A stretch of DNA of 64,000 nucleotides. It comes from Phycisphaerae bacterium (GTDB taxonomy: Bacteria; Planctomycetota; Phycisphaerae; JAJVII01). Positions 36,035 to 44,278 of this stretch are shown here, in pieces; positions within the stretch are counted from its first letter, which is position 1; each line of letters opens with the position of its first letter. The translations under genes and the position numbers were made by a program. Location of the stretch: NCBI GenBank assembly GCA_022072085.1, contig JAJVII010000022.1, positions 62,001 through 126,000 on the forward strand, read 5' to 3'. Under the pieces are notes generated by a model, which saw only the letters and a list, made by a program, of their open reading frames with translations, was not told the DNA's origin and made no database searches.

Positions 36035-36193
36035 GAGAGAGGTCCCTGCACTATTTGAAGGAGGAAGTCTGGATAGCTCCGGATGCAGAACATTGGCGGT
36101 CCTTGACTATCCGCTAGTAAACCCGGAATCCTAACGGAGGATTCGCCTGCCCGAAAGAGCTAATTCAGGGTCCGCGCCACGCCGTCTTGGCCC

Positions 36194-36252
36194 TACAATG
36201 AAGGCAGGCTGCCAGACAGCCTGCAAAGGGTGCGCCGGTGCGGACCGGCGCA
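36194..36252 (+). promoter_or_regulatory. TACAAT box followed by two hairpins in a leader
   Basis: A TACAAT (36194-36199) with no good -35 precedes two perfect inverted repeats: GCAGGCTG (36204-36211 with 36217-36224) and TGCGCCGGT (36231-36239 with 36244-36252). They lie 60-110 bases before the ATG of the small membrane protein and would fold as a structured leader. It matches no riboswitch class I know. Confidence 0.3.
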
Positions 36253-36314
36253 GGTTGACCACGATGGTCGGGCCGCCATCAGCCGCTCGCGCTGCGAGCC
36301 ACTGGAGGCCGGCC

Positions 36315-36659
36315 ATGAACGAATCCCCCCGGGATCACGATTCTCTTCCCCGTTCCAGCAGCGCCGGATGCCTGGTCCGTCTGGGCTGGATGGTCGCCGC
36401 CAATCTCATGCTGGTCGCCGGCTGCCTGATCATCGCCCGAAAGGAGAGCCTCTACCTCTCGGTCGCCGACGCCCTGGTCTGGCTGGCCGTCCTGGCCGCC
36501 GTGGCCCTGCGCTGGCTGGACATTCACAAGCTGGGCGGACTGACGGCTGCCGGCCAACGCCCGGCCCGCGACGCCGACTGGCGCCGCTACGCCCTGGCCA
36601 TGACCGGCTTTGGTCTGGCCGCCTGGGGCCTCTCCTACGCCTGGGTCTGGGCGACATAG
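36315..36659 (+). CDS. Small three-helix membrane protein
   Basis: I do not recognise the family. The 114-residue product has hydrophilic ends and three hydrophobic helices at about 22-38, 49-64 and 94-112, the last two separated by a basic loop (LDIHKLGGLTAAGQRPARDADWRR). The start at 36315 is supported by GGAGG seven bases upstream; the longer frame would run through the leader hairpins. It is convergent with the hydrolase gene, with 14 bases between stops. Confidence 0.6.
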   Translation: MNESPRDHDSLPRSSSAGCLVRLGWMVAANLMLVAGCLIIARKESLYLSVADALVWLAVLAAVALRWLDIHKLGGLTAAGQRPARDADWRRYALAMTGFGLAAWGLSYAWVWAT

Positions 36660-36673
36660 GCGGTTCGCGGGGG

Positions 36674-38689
36674 CTATGACCTGACCTTGAGCCTCAACAG
36701 GCTCGCGGGCAGTTTCAGCTCGCGCAGCCGCTTGCGGGCGGCAGCCGGGCGCAGCGGCTTCATCGCGGCGTCCCAGGGGGCGACCAGGCGCAGCTTTCGG
36801 CCGATCGCCCGCACACAGTCGGGCAGGTCGAACTTGGTCAGCGCGTGCGGGACCATTGCCGACGCCGGCCAGCGGCAGATTTCCACCTGCGCCAGGTCCA
36901 GGTAGCTCAGCGGACCGTTCACCAGCGTCACCGACGCCAGGTTGCCCCGCACCGTCGCAGCCAGCAGCGACCAGATCGCCCCCAGCCCGCGCCCGACCAG
37001 GTCGATCGGCCCGAATCCGTTGCCGGCCAGCCAGTCGAGCGTCGCCAGCACGTCATGCACGCGTCGGCCGACGAGCGGCTCGCCCAGCATCAGCCCCTGG
37101 CTGTGGTAGAAGTAGTCGCTGTCGTACGGGCTGAAGAAGTCCCCATCGTCGCAGGTGCAGGGCGTCGTCTCGCCCAGGCCGCGCGGGTCGGCGGCAAAGA
37201 CGCGCCCGGCGCCCGCCAGCAGCCTGCGCACCGCGGGCAGCTCCAGGTCGTCCGCCGACGCCGTGTGCCCGACCAGCAGCGTCGCCCGCCCGCCGCCCGT
37301 GGGCAGGCCGAAGCCCGGCACGTCGCCGGCCGGCATGGTCACGATTGTCTGGATGCCCGGGCCGGTCTCGACGCCGAAGCGGTAGAGTCGCTTCTTGCGG
37401 CTGTCGAACGTCATGCGGAGCACGCGGTAATTCGGCGTGCCGATGCGCCGCGGCAGGCGAAGCATCTTCGCCAGCAGCGCCGGCAGACGCTCCGGCGCGG
37501 GCGGCTTGCGCTTGGCGCCCAGTTCGTCGGCGCGGGCGCGGATGAAGTCAATCACCCGTGCCGAGCCCGCCCGGACGACCGTCCCGGCCGGCGCCGCCGC
37601 CAGTTCCTGCGGCGTGCGGATGACCAGCTTCGGCTCGCGCGGGCGGTCGTCCAGCCCGGCGTGTCGGCCGAAGAATGCGTAGAGCTGCTTGCGCAGATGC
37701 AGGCTGAACCCGTGCCCCTGCGGTCCGAAGTAGACCTGCACGTTCTGCTCAGCGCCCAGCAGCCTGTAGATGCGGCGGAGTTGCGTGTAGGCTTCCATCA
37801 CCGCGCGGCGGTCGAAAAAATCGTGTCGCTGGGCCAACAGGATCAGCGGCCGCGGGGCGTGCGGGATGTAGAAGTCATACATCTCCAGCCCGTGCTCGAC
37901 GATCCGCGGGGGGATCTGCTCGGCGTCAGCGGGCAGTTCGTTTTCGCAGTTGGCCAGGAACGTCGAGACAAAGCAGCCCGGGGCGGCCATCGTGATACGC
38001 TCGTCCAGCCCGGCCAGCCAGGTCGTCATCGTGCCCCCGCCGCTGTTGCCGGTGACCCCCACGCGGGTCGGGTCCACCTCCGGCCGCGAGAGCAGGTAAT
38101 CCAGCGCCCGCAGCCCGTCGTTGGCCCGCCAGGATCCGAAGAAGTCGCCTACCAGTGCGAGCTGCTTGCCGACCATGTTGTGCTCGGCGCACAGGCCCAG
38201 CGACGGAACGCCCCGGGCGTCGGGATACTGCACTCGTTCGCCTTGGCTGATCGGGTCGTAGATCAGCACCGCGAATCCGCGCCGTGCCAACGCCTGGGCG
38301 AACGATTGGTAGACTTCGAACGCCTTGCCATCCTGCGAGTGGCCGCAGGTTGCCAGCACCGCCGGCGCCGGCCCGTCGCCGCGCGTCGGCAGGTAGAGGT
38401 TGGCCGACACCGTGAAGCCCGGACGCGTGTCCAGCAGCAGCTTCTCGACGCGATAACCGCCGCGCGGGTCGTCGATGACGCCGGTGACGCGGGCGTTGGC
38501 CGGCACGGGCCGGGGCAGGGGGGCGAACGACTGGCGGATGCGTCGGCGGACCTCAACCTGAAGCGCCCGCACGTCGTCGGGCGTACCGACCCAGGCCAGC
38601 CGGTCCGCGTGTGCGGCGTGGGCGGCCCGCATCCGCTCGACGTAATACTCCTGAAGCATGCTGCCGTAGCGTCGCGGCGTCCGGTTCAT
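36674..38689 (-). CDS. Two-domain alpha/beta hydrolase, acetyl-xylan-esterase-like
   Basis: The 671-residue protein contains an N-terminal alpha/beta hydrolase. It shows a strand and oxyanion region (PAPAVLATCGHSQDGKA), a nucleophile elbow GNSGGG in VGVTGNSGGGTMTTWLAG, an acid region and a likely catalytic His in FGPQGHGF. It resembles the CE7/acetyl xylan esterase and related planctomycete esterases. A second, degenerate hydrolase-like domain covers about 430-670: its elbow reads GRGLGA with Gly instead of Ser, and no catalytic His is clear. No signal peptide is visible, so it may be cytoplasmic or exported otherwise. GAGGAGACCC precedes the ATG. The next gene on the strand upstream is a glycosidase-like lipoprotein, 21 bases away. 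Confidence 0.72.
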   Translation of the reverse strand: MNRTPRRYGSMLQEYYVERMRAAHAAHADRLAWVGTPDDVRALQVEVRRRIRQSFAPLPRPVPANARVTGVIDDPRGGYRVEKLLLDTRPGFTVSANLYLPTRGDGPAPAVLATCGHSQDGKAFEVYQSFAQALARRGFAVLIYDPISQGERVQYPDARGVPSLGLCAEHNMVGKQLALVGDFFGSWRANDGLRALDYLLSRPEVDPTRVGVTGNSGGGTMTTWLAGLDERITMAAPGCFVSTFLANCENELPADAEQIPPRIVEHGLEMYDFYIPHAPRPLILLAQRHDFFDRRAVMEAYTQLRRIYRLLGAEQNVQVYFGPQGHGFSLHLRKQLYAFFGRHAGLDDRPREPKLVIRTPQELAAAPAGTVVRAGSARVIDFIRARADELGAKRKPPAPERLPALLAKMLRLPRRIGTPNYRVLRMTFDSRKKRLYRFGVETGPGIQTIVTMPAGDVPGFGLPTGGGRATLLVGHTASADDLELPAVRRLLAGAGRVFAADPRGLGETTPCTCDDGDFFSPYDSDYFYHSQGLMLGEPLVGRRVHDVLATLDWLAGNGFGPIDLVGRGLGAIWSLLAATVRGNLASVTLVNGPLSYLDLAQVEICRWPASAMVPHALTKFDLPDCVRAIGRKLRLVAPWDAAMKPLRPAAARKRLRELKLPASLLRLKVRS

Positions 38690-38710
38690 GGGTCTCCTCG
38701 CAGGGCGGGC

Positions 38711-40513
38711 TCACCGCCCGGTCAACTGTCGATACCACGCGACGAGCCGGACGCGGCGGGCCTGGAGATCGCCCGCATCCCGCGCCGCCTCGCGATTGAA
38801 CTGTTCAAACGGCGCCCGCACGGCCTTGGCCGTCGGCGACTCGTCGTCGGCTAGCATCTGCCGGATCATCAGCGTCAGCAGGTAGTCCTTGGCGCCTTCG
38901 CGCTGGCCTTCCCACGCGACCGTCTCGATCCAACGCCGGCCGGGCGCCGAGGGCGGCCAGGCGAACTGGTGGCGGACGACGCTGTCGCCGCCGCGCAGGT
39001 CGTTGAACGGCGTCCGCTCGTCGGCGTGGCCGTAGTTCAGCGACCAGAAGAAGATCACGTCCGGCTGCTGCTCGGCGAAGCGCAGGCCCATCGCGTGGCG
39101 GGCCTGGTCGAAGGTCATGTCGGCCGTCAGACGCCCGTAGCCGATGATGCCGCGGCCCTCGTCGATCGCCAGCTTGTAGATCGGATCGTCCCCGCCGCGG
39201 ACGACCATCAGGTCGCTGTGCGGCATCAGCGCCTTGGCCCAGTCGTAGACGCCCTGCGGCGTGTTGAGCACCTTGATCTGCGGGACCTCCTTGCGGATCA
39301 GGTCCGCCCAGTGGGCGTTCCATTTCGACAGGTACTTTGTCGGCTCGTCGTAGGGGATGATGATGATCTGCGGATAGCCCTGGGTCTTGGCGCGGTCGGC
39401 CAGGGCGCGGATCACCTCGATATACCGCCGCGAAATCTCCGGGTCGCTCAGGTCGCCTACCGCCGGCAGGCCGTCGGGCTTGACTCCGCCCTTGCGCTCC
39501 CGGATCGGCGTCAGCTTCACGTCGAACAGCGGGGGTTCCTTCCGCTGGGCGTAGTAGCCGCCCAGCCGCCGCTCCAGGTGGCCGCGGATCATGTTGCCCA
39601 GCATCAGAATCCACGGGCCGCGCATGCCGGCCGACTTCGTCGCCGCGTTGAGCATGTCCAGGTCCGCCGGGTCGAAGCTCGCCCGGTCGCCCTCGCGCGT
39701 CACCCGCAGGCCCCACGTGCCCCACCACCAGCTCAGGCCGGTCATGTAATGCTCCGCCAACTGGCGGTAGAGCTCCAGGTCGAACCCGTTGCCCGCCGTC
39801 ACCGGGGCCCACGAGCAGAGCTCGCCGTCCAGCGCGAATGGCTGCACGTCCAGTTCGATCGGCCGCTCTTGCGTCGTCCCGCCGCCGTGCAGTGTGATCG
39901 TGCCGCGGTAGACGCCGGCCTTCGTTCCCGACGGCACGCGGACATTCAGCCAGAAGACACGGCTGCGCCCGGCCGCCAGGGCCGCCGCCGCGGGGTATTC
40001 GATCAGCCAGAGCGGGTGCATGACGAATTCGTTCTTGCGGCTGCGCGTGGTGTGGCGGCTGAGCGGCGCGTAGATCACTTCGCGAACCTGCACGGCGGAG
40101 CCGTGGATGGCCGATCCGTTCGGGCCGGCCAGGCTGCTCACCTCGACGTCGACGCCGGCGGTGTCCTTCAGTGCGTGCACGCCGACGCAGAGCGACTCGA
40201 TCGCCCCGGGAAACGCAAGCTCCGACAGGCCGCGCGACGCCGCGGCCGCCGTCGGCATCGCGTCGATCGGGCCCAGGCGGCCGCGCGGCGGCGTAAAGGC
40301 GATCCACCCGCGGGCGCGGTCGTCAGCCGACGGCTTGAAAGCGGCCTCGGCGTCGGCTGGCGCGGGCAGTTCCTTCCATCCCTGTTGCAGGCCCCACGCG
40401 CGGACGGCCTCGGCCTCGCCGGGCGCGATCCCGGGCGCCGGCGTTGCTGCCCGGCAACCGGCGAACGCCAACGACCAGCCGGCCAGGACGATCCAGGTGA
40501 ATCGCGTCCGCAT
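38711..40513 (-). CDS. DUF4091/GH123-like lipoprotein, putative glycosidase
   Basis: The 600-residue protein has a lipobox (SLAFAGC). The N-terminal region is a beta-sandwich (FWLNVRVPSGTKAGVYRGTI). It leads into a TIM-barrel-like part with LSWWWGTWGLRV and PQIIIIPYDEPTKYLSKWNAHW, where IPYDEP may be the acidic catalytic region. The C-terminus has FFWSLNYG followed by AWEGQREGAKDYLLTL, similar to the DUF4091 end (LRDGIEDYEYL). GH123-type enzymes act on N-acetylgalactosaminides; the substrate here is unknown. It is adjacent to an esterase-like gene on the same strand, consistent with polysaccharide breakdown. Confidence 0.65.
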   Translation of the reverse strand: MRTRFTWIVLAGWSLAFAGCRAATPAPGIAPGEAEAVRAWGLQQGWKELPAPADAEAAFKPSADDRARGWIAFTPPRGRLGPIDAMPTAAAASRGLSELAFPGAIESLCVGVHALKDTAGVDVEVSSLAGPNGSAIHGSAVQVREVIYAPLSRHTTRSRKNEFVMHPLWLIEYPAAAALAAGRSRVFWLNVRVPSGTKAGVYRGTITLHGGGTTQERPIELDVQPFALDGELCSWAPVTAGNGFDLELYRQLAEHYMTGLSWWWGTWGLRVTREGDRASFDPADLDMLNAATKSAGMRGPWILMLGNMIRGHLERRLGGYYAQRKEPPLFDVKLTPIRERKGGVKPDGLPAVGDLSDPEISRRYIEVIRALADRAKTQGYPQIIIIPYDEPTKYLSKWNAHWADLIRKEVPQIKVLNTPQGVYDWAKALMPHSDLMVVRGGDDPIYKLAIDEGRGIIGYGRLTADMTFDQARHAMGLRFAEQQPDVIFFWSLNYGHADERTPFNDLRGGDSVVRHQFAWPPSAPGRRWIETVAWEGQREGAKDYLLTLMIRQMLADDESPTAKAVRAPFEQFNREAARDAGDLQARRVRLVAWYRQLTGR

Positions 40514-40621
40514 GGGTGCTTGCTCCTTGGCGCCGGCGCGTCTGGGCCGGCATTGCCTGTTCAGGTCGGAAGGAAGATCATCGTGAATTGCAGCCCGGCG
40601 TGCAAGACGGCGGTCAGCCGG

Positions 40622-42040
40622 TCATGGCGCGCTCGGGGCGTCGGGGACGTCGGCGATCCAGCCGACCCAGATCCGCCGCGGCTGCTCGTCGGGGCCCGAC
40701 AGCCACTTGCCCTTGACGGCCACCGTGTGACGGTTGAACGCCTCCACGTCCTGCCGCTCGGTCAGCAGGCGCACGGGGCCGTCTTCGGTGGCCAGGAAAT
40801 ACTGCTTCACCGCCTGGCTGGGCGGCAGCGTGGGGTCCTTCTCGACGGTCAGCAGCCCGCGGACCACCGCCTCGGGACCGACGTACTGCCGATAGCGCGT
40901 CTGGTCGCCGCGGACGCAGCGCCAGTCAAGCTTCTCCGCCACCTGGGCGGCCGGCTCATCGTCGGCCGATCGGCGTGAGATCGCCAACGCCCCGGCGGCG
41001 TCGGCGGCGATCGTCAACTCGCCGAACTTCCAGTCGACCTTCGTCATCGGCCCGCCGACGTACCACGCGAGTTGGCCCGTCCACCGCCGCGATGCTCCCT
41101 CGTCGCGCAGCGAGCGGTCCAGCAGCAGCGGGTCGCCCGTGTTGCCGATCACGAGGCAGGCCAGCAGGTCGGCCGCCGAGGCGAACGCCGTCGCCTCGCC
41201 GCGGGCGGCCTCGCCCAGGCGCAGGCCCCTGCCTCCGGCGGTCAGCCATGCGGCGTAGTTCGTGGGCGCCGATGCCAGGAAGCCCGGCCGCAGCACCAGG
41301 TAGACCATGCGGTAGCTCCGCCCGTCGGTGGTCTTGAAAGCCGTCTCGACGCGGTGATAGAGCGGCGTGCTGCTGACGGCGTCGACCTTCTCGTCCTGGG
41401 CCAGGCGGTTGCGGGCCTTGAGCGCAGCCGCGTAGCTTCCGCCGGCCCCGGCGATGTGCCGCTCGACCGCGCCGCGGGCGTCGATCGGGTCGTCGATCAG
41501 TTCGGTCGCCATGCCGTCGGGGGTCTGCCGCTCCAGGATGAACAGCCGTTGTCGCACATGGCTGTCGGAGCTGACCGCCAGGTCGACGGCCGGTCCGAAG
41601 TCCGCGGGATACTGCCGCCCGGCGCGGTCCATCGCCTCGGCCGACTCGACGAGCTTCCGCTGAACGTCGCTCAGCGCCGGGCCCTGCGGCGGGGCGGTCA
41701 GCGCTTCGGCGGTTGCCAGCTCGTAGTCGGCCTGCGACGCCGGGGCGGTGGTCGTCGCCGGCAGCGGGTGGCCGGTGACGCGGACGATCTGGCCGACCTT
41801 CATTCGCCGCAGCAGGGCAGGCCGCCCGAGGATGAACCGCCCGCCATGCGGGTCGGACCTGGCGGCAGCGGCGGTCGCGTAGCGGAGCACCCACGCCCCC
41901 TCGCGACGGCTCCACTCCAGTTGGCCGGTGATGCGGGTGCAGTCGGCGTTGCAGCCCAGGGTCGGGGGCCCGTCGGCCCGGGTCACCGAAGCAGCCAGGC
42001 CCGCGAGGGTCGCCAGCGTAAGGGTGAGCGTTGTCCGCAT
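40622..42040 (-). CDS. Secreted protein of unknown function
   Basis: The 472-residue product has a clean signal peptide (MRTTLTLTLATLAGLAASVTRA) and otherwise no motif I recognise. A first domain reads like a small beta-barrel (CTRITGQLEWSRREGAWVLRY...MKVGQIVRVTGHP), and a second, similar small barrel may lie near the C-terminus (VAVKGKWLSGPDEQPRRIWVG). This would suggest a duplicated OB-like fold. The middle is mixed (YRMVYLVLRPGFLASAPTNY). GGGAGG precedes the ATG. It may share a transcript with the glycosidase-like gene 108 bases downstream. Confidence 0.65.
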   Translation of the reverse strand: MRTTLTLTLATLAGLAASVTRADGPPTLGCNADCTRITGQLEWSRREGAWVLRYATAAAARSDPHGGRFILGRPALLRRMKVGQIVRVTGHPLPATTTAPASQADYELATAEALTAPPQGPALSDVQRKLVESAEAMDRAGRQYPADFGPAVDLAVSSDSHVRQRLFILERQTPDGMATELIDDPIDARGAVERHIAGAGGSYAAALKARNRLAQDEKVDAVSSTPLYHRVETAFKTTDGRSYRMVYLVLRPGFLASAPTNYAAWLTAGGRGLRLGEAARGEATAFASAADLLACLVIGNTGDPLLLDRSLRDEGASRRWTGQLAWYVGGPMTKVDWKFGELTIAADAAGALAISRRSADDEPAAQVAEKLDWRCVRGDQTRYRQYVGPEAVVRGLLTVEKDPTLPPSQAVKQYFLATEDGPVRLLTERQDVEAFNRHTVAVKGKWLSGPDEQPRRIWVGWIADVPDAPSAP

Positions 42041-42178
42041 GGCATCCTCCCGGGACGAGCGGGGTCATTCATCCTCTCCCTCGCCCTCGCCTGCGAGGGG
42101 GAGGGGCGAAAGTCGCCGCTTGTCCCGTTCAATGTCCCAAATTGCTTTCGGACTGTCCAGTCGCTATCGTTTGGGACC
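42041..42178. repeat. Palindromic CCTCGCC/GAGGGGGAGG repeat and hairpin before the metallophosphoesterase
   Basis: These 138 bases separate divergent genes. A short palindrome of the form CTCTCCCTCGCCCTCGCC-TGCGAGGGGGAGG lies at about 42070-42105 and belongs to the same word family as repeats at 46.73-46.95 kb. Further on, GTCCCAAA (42134-42141) is complemented by TTTGGGAC (42170-42177), directly before the ATG. The spaces between also give TTGCTT-N17-TATCGT, a possible weak promoter. Confidence 0.4.
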
Positions 42179-43069
42179 ATGAGCAATCCCCGAACGCGGA
42201 AGATATGGTTTTTCGCCGACCCGCACATCGGGCACGAGAGCGACGGCCGCGACGGCGGCGACTGGCTGGCGATGGACGTCGCCGACCTGCGCGACAACGT
42301 GCCGGACATCGACTACGCCGTCTGCCTGGGCGACATGAGCCACGCCTACAAGCCCGAGCAGCTTCAGGGCTACGCCGACATCCGCGCCGGTTCGCACATT
42401 GCCCGCTGGTTCGAGGTCTGCGGCAACCACGACTTCCGCTCCACGCGCACCGGCGACTACCAGCGCATCGTCCGCTGCCCGCGCTACTGGACGCTGCGCG
42501 ACGGCAACGTGCTGATGATCGACCTTCCGGCGGAGCGCGGCAACGCGGCCGGCCTGTTCGTGCCCGAGGTGCAGGCCTGGCTCCGGCGCGAAATCGCCGC
42601 CGCCCCCGACTGCATCGTCATCGTATGCGCCCACCAGTTCCCCTGCCTGACCGTCGAGCGGACCGAGCGGCCGGAGCGCGGGCTCTACCCCAGCGCCGAC
42701 GTCGAGCGGTTCATCCGGGACGTCCGCATCGACCTGTGGTGGGGCGGGCACATCCACTCCGGCCCGCGAACCGCCAACCACATCGCTCGCAAGTGGGGCG
42801 TCACGTTCATCAACGCCGCGTCGGCCAGCCACAGCTACAACACCCAGCGCTGCGAGAGCTTCGTGCTGGAACTGGCCGACGGGTCGGACCGCGCCGAGGC
42901 CCGCTGCCGGGATCATGACAACGCCCGTTTCCTGCCTGAGCAGTCCACGACGGTCGAGCTGTCGCGCCCGGTGAAACTGAGCGACGCCGGGCCGGTGCTT
43001 ACCCCCGCCGACCTGGACGTGCCCGAGCGCTACAGCCGGATCGACGACGAAGTCGTAATGCAGTTCTGA
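42179..43069 (+). CDS. Calcineurin-like metallophosphoesterase
   Basis: The 296-residue protein carries the family motifs in order: FADPHIG (DxH), CLGDMSH (GD), CGNHDFR (GNHD), CAHQFPC (H) and GGHIHSG (GHxH). It should use two metal ions to hydrolyse phosphoesters. No signal peptide is present, so it is probably cytoplasmic, unlike the three PAP-like genes at 23-28 kb. The ATG at 42179 was chosen as the first Met before the domain; the longer upstream frame runs antisense through another gene. The 3' neighbour is a CDF transporter after 212 bases of repeats. Confidence 0.85.
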   Translation: MSNPRTRKIWFFADPHIGHESDGRDGGDWLAMDVADLRDNVPDIDYAVCLGDMSHAYKPEQLQGYADIRAGSHIARWFEVCGNHDFRSTRTGDYQRIVRCPRYWTLRDGNVLMIDLPAERGNAAGLFVPEVQAWLRREIAAAPDCIVIVCAHQFPCLTVERTERPERGLYPSADVERFIRDVRIDLWWGGHIHSGPRTANHIARKWGVTFINAASASHSYNTQRCESFVLELADGSDRAEARCRDHDNARFLPEQSTTVELSRPVKLSDAGPVLTPADLDVPERYSRIDDEVVMQF

Positions 43070-43106
43070 CGCAGCGGGCGGCGGCGCGGTATAGTGGGGG
43101 GGCGGG

Positions 43107-43247
43107 AATGTCGAATGACGAATTCCGAATGACGAATCAATGACAAAGCACGAATGACGAATGCTCGCCGGCAGCCGAGGCGGGCAACTCCATTCGACAT
43201 TGGGTGTTCGCCATTCCTACGTCATTCGGAATTCGCCATTCGTCATT
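43107..43247. repeat. Long imperfect palindrome of GAATGACGAAT words
   Basis: Arm 43107-43133 and arm 43221-43247 are complementary at 25 of 27 positions, around EcoRI-like GAATTC. Between them are further copies of the word (CGAATGACGAATG and CATTCGACATT), giving a nested structure. It fills the gap between the metallophosphoesterase and CDF genes. It could fold into a long hairpin in RNA from either strand. A related word set (GTCATTCG, CGACATTCG) recurs at 47.95-48.0 kb. Confidence 0.8.
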
Positions 43248-43281
43248 TCTCCGTCTCTCTCGCGCGTGAACGGAACGACCC

Positions 43282-44202
43282 ATGAAGCGCGACCCGCGGA
43301 CCATCGCGATCACCGTCAGCCTGGCGGCGTCGGGCCTGATGCTTGCGGGCAAGTTGACGGCCTACTTCCTCACGCACAGCGACGCGATCATGTCCGACGC
43401 CGCCGAGTCGGTCGTGCACGGCGTCGCCACGGGCATGGCCGCGTTCAGCCTCTGGCTGGCCGGTCGGCCCGGCGATCGCAGTCACCTGTACGGCCACGGC
43501 AAGATCGCGTACTTCTCCGCGGGCTTCGAGGGGGCGATGATCCTCTCGGCTGCCATCGTCATCGTCTGGTCAGCCGTCGAGTCGCTGGTGCACGGCCCGC
43601 GGCTGCGCGACCTGGGCGCAGGCCTGGCGATCACCGCTGGGCTGGCGCTGTTCAACCTCTTCCTGGGCGTCGGGCTGATCCGCGTCGGGCGACGGCACAA
43701 CGCCCTGGTGCTGGTGGCCAACGGCAAGCACGTGCTGACCGACATGTGGACCAGCGCCGCGGTGGTTGCGGGCGTGGCCGTCGTCTGGGCGACGGAGATC
43801 CTCTGGCTGGACCCGGCCGTTGCCATCTTCGCGGCGCTGAACATCCTCTACAGCGCGGTCAAGCTCATCCGCGAAAGCTTCGGCGGGCTGATGGACCGGG
43901 CCGACCCGGCCACGACCGACATGCTCACTCACGCCCTGGAGAACGCCCGGCACACCGGGCTGATCAGCGGCTTCCACCAACTCCGCCACCGGGCCAGCAA
44001 CGACCAGGTCTGGATCGAGGTGCACCTGCTGCTGGACGGGTCGCTGTCCACCCGTCAGGCCCACGCGAATGTGACGATGATCGAGGATTACATCCGACAG
44101 GCCCTGCCCGGGCGGCAGGTCTTCATCACGACGCACGTCGAACCGGCTGACCACCGTTCCGCTCACCCCGCCGGCCACCTCCGCACCGACCCGCTGGAGT
44201 AA
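43282..44202 (+). CDS. Cation diffusion facilitator (CDF) metal transporter
   Basis: The 306-residue protein has six transmembrane helices and a C-terminal cytoplasmic ferredoxin-like domain (WIEVHLLLDGSLSTRQAHAN; TTHVEP). The metal site residues are visible in TM2 (SDAAESVVH: Asp39, Glu42, His46) and TM5 (HVLTDMW: His150, Asp154). CDF proteins export Zn, Fe, Mn or Co by proton antiport; the substrate is not clear. The TM2-TM3 loop has SHLYGHGKIAYFSA, as in the family signature. It stands alone between repeat blocks. The ribosome site is weak (GGAACGACCC). Confidence 0.9.
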   Translation: MKRDPRTIAITVSLAASGLMLAGKLTAYFLTHSDAIMSDAAESVVHGVATGMAAFSLWLAGRPGDRSHLYGHGKIAYFSAGFEGAMILSAAIVIVWSAVESLVHGPRLRDLGAGLAITAGLALFNLFLGVGLIRVGRRHNALVLVANGKHVLTDMWTSAAVVAGVAVVWATEILWLDPAVAIFAALNILYSAVKLIRESFGGLMDRADPATTDMLTHALENARHTGLISGFHQLRHRASNDQVWIEVHLLLDGSLSTRQAHANVTMIEDYIRQALPGRQVFITTHVEPADHRSAHPAGHLRTDPLE

Positions 44203-44204
44203 GA

Positions 44205-44275
44205 CGTTCGACGTTCGAAGTCAGAGAAGGAAGGCCCGTCTTTCCCCTCCGACTTCGAGCCCCGAACTTCGAACG
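44205..44275. repeat. Imperfect palindrome between convergent genes (GTTCGAAGTC words)
   Basis: The 76 bases between the CDF and aldehyde dehydrogenase stops are almost wholly an imperfect palindrome. CGTTCGAcGTTCGaaGTC on the left faces GACTTCGAG...GAACTTCGAACG on the right, with GGCCCGTC near the centre. It can fold on either strand and suits a two-way terminator, though no T-run follows. Confidence 0.6.
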
Positions 44276-44278
44276 GCT

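Noticed and set aside
29867-36058. A 2063-residue plus-strand frame opposite the dikinase and propeller genes
   Set aside because: The composition is that of a complement of GC-rich coding DNA; no domain or ribosome site supports it, and the minus-strand genes are clear.
43107-43247. CRISPR array suspected from repeated GAATGACGAAT words
   Set aside because: Units are not evenly spaced, there are no unique spacers of constant length, the pattern is palindromic, and no cas gene is near.
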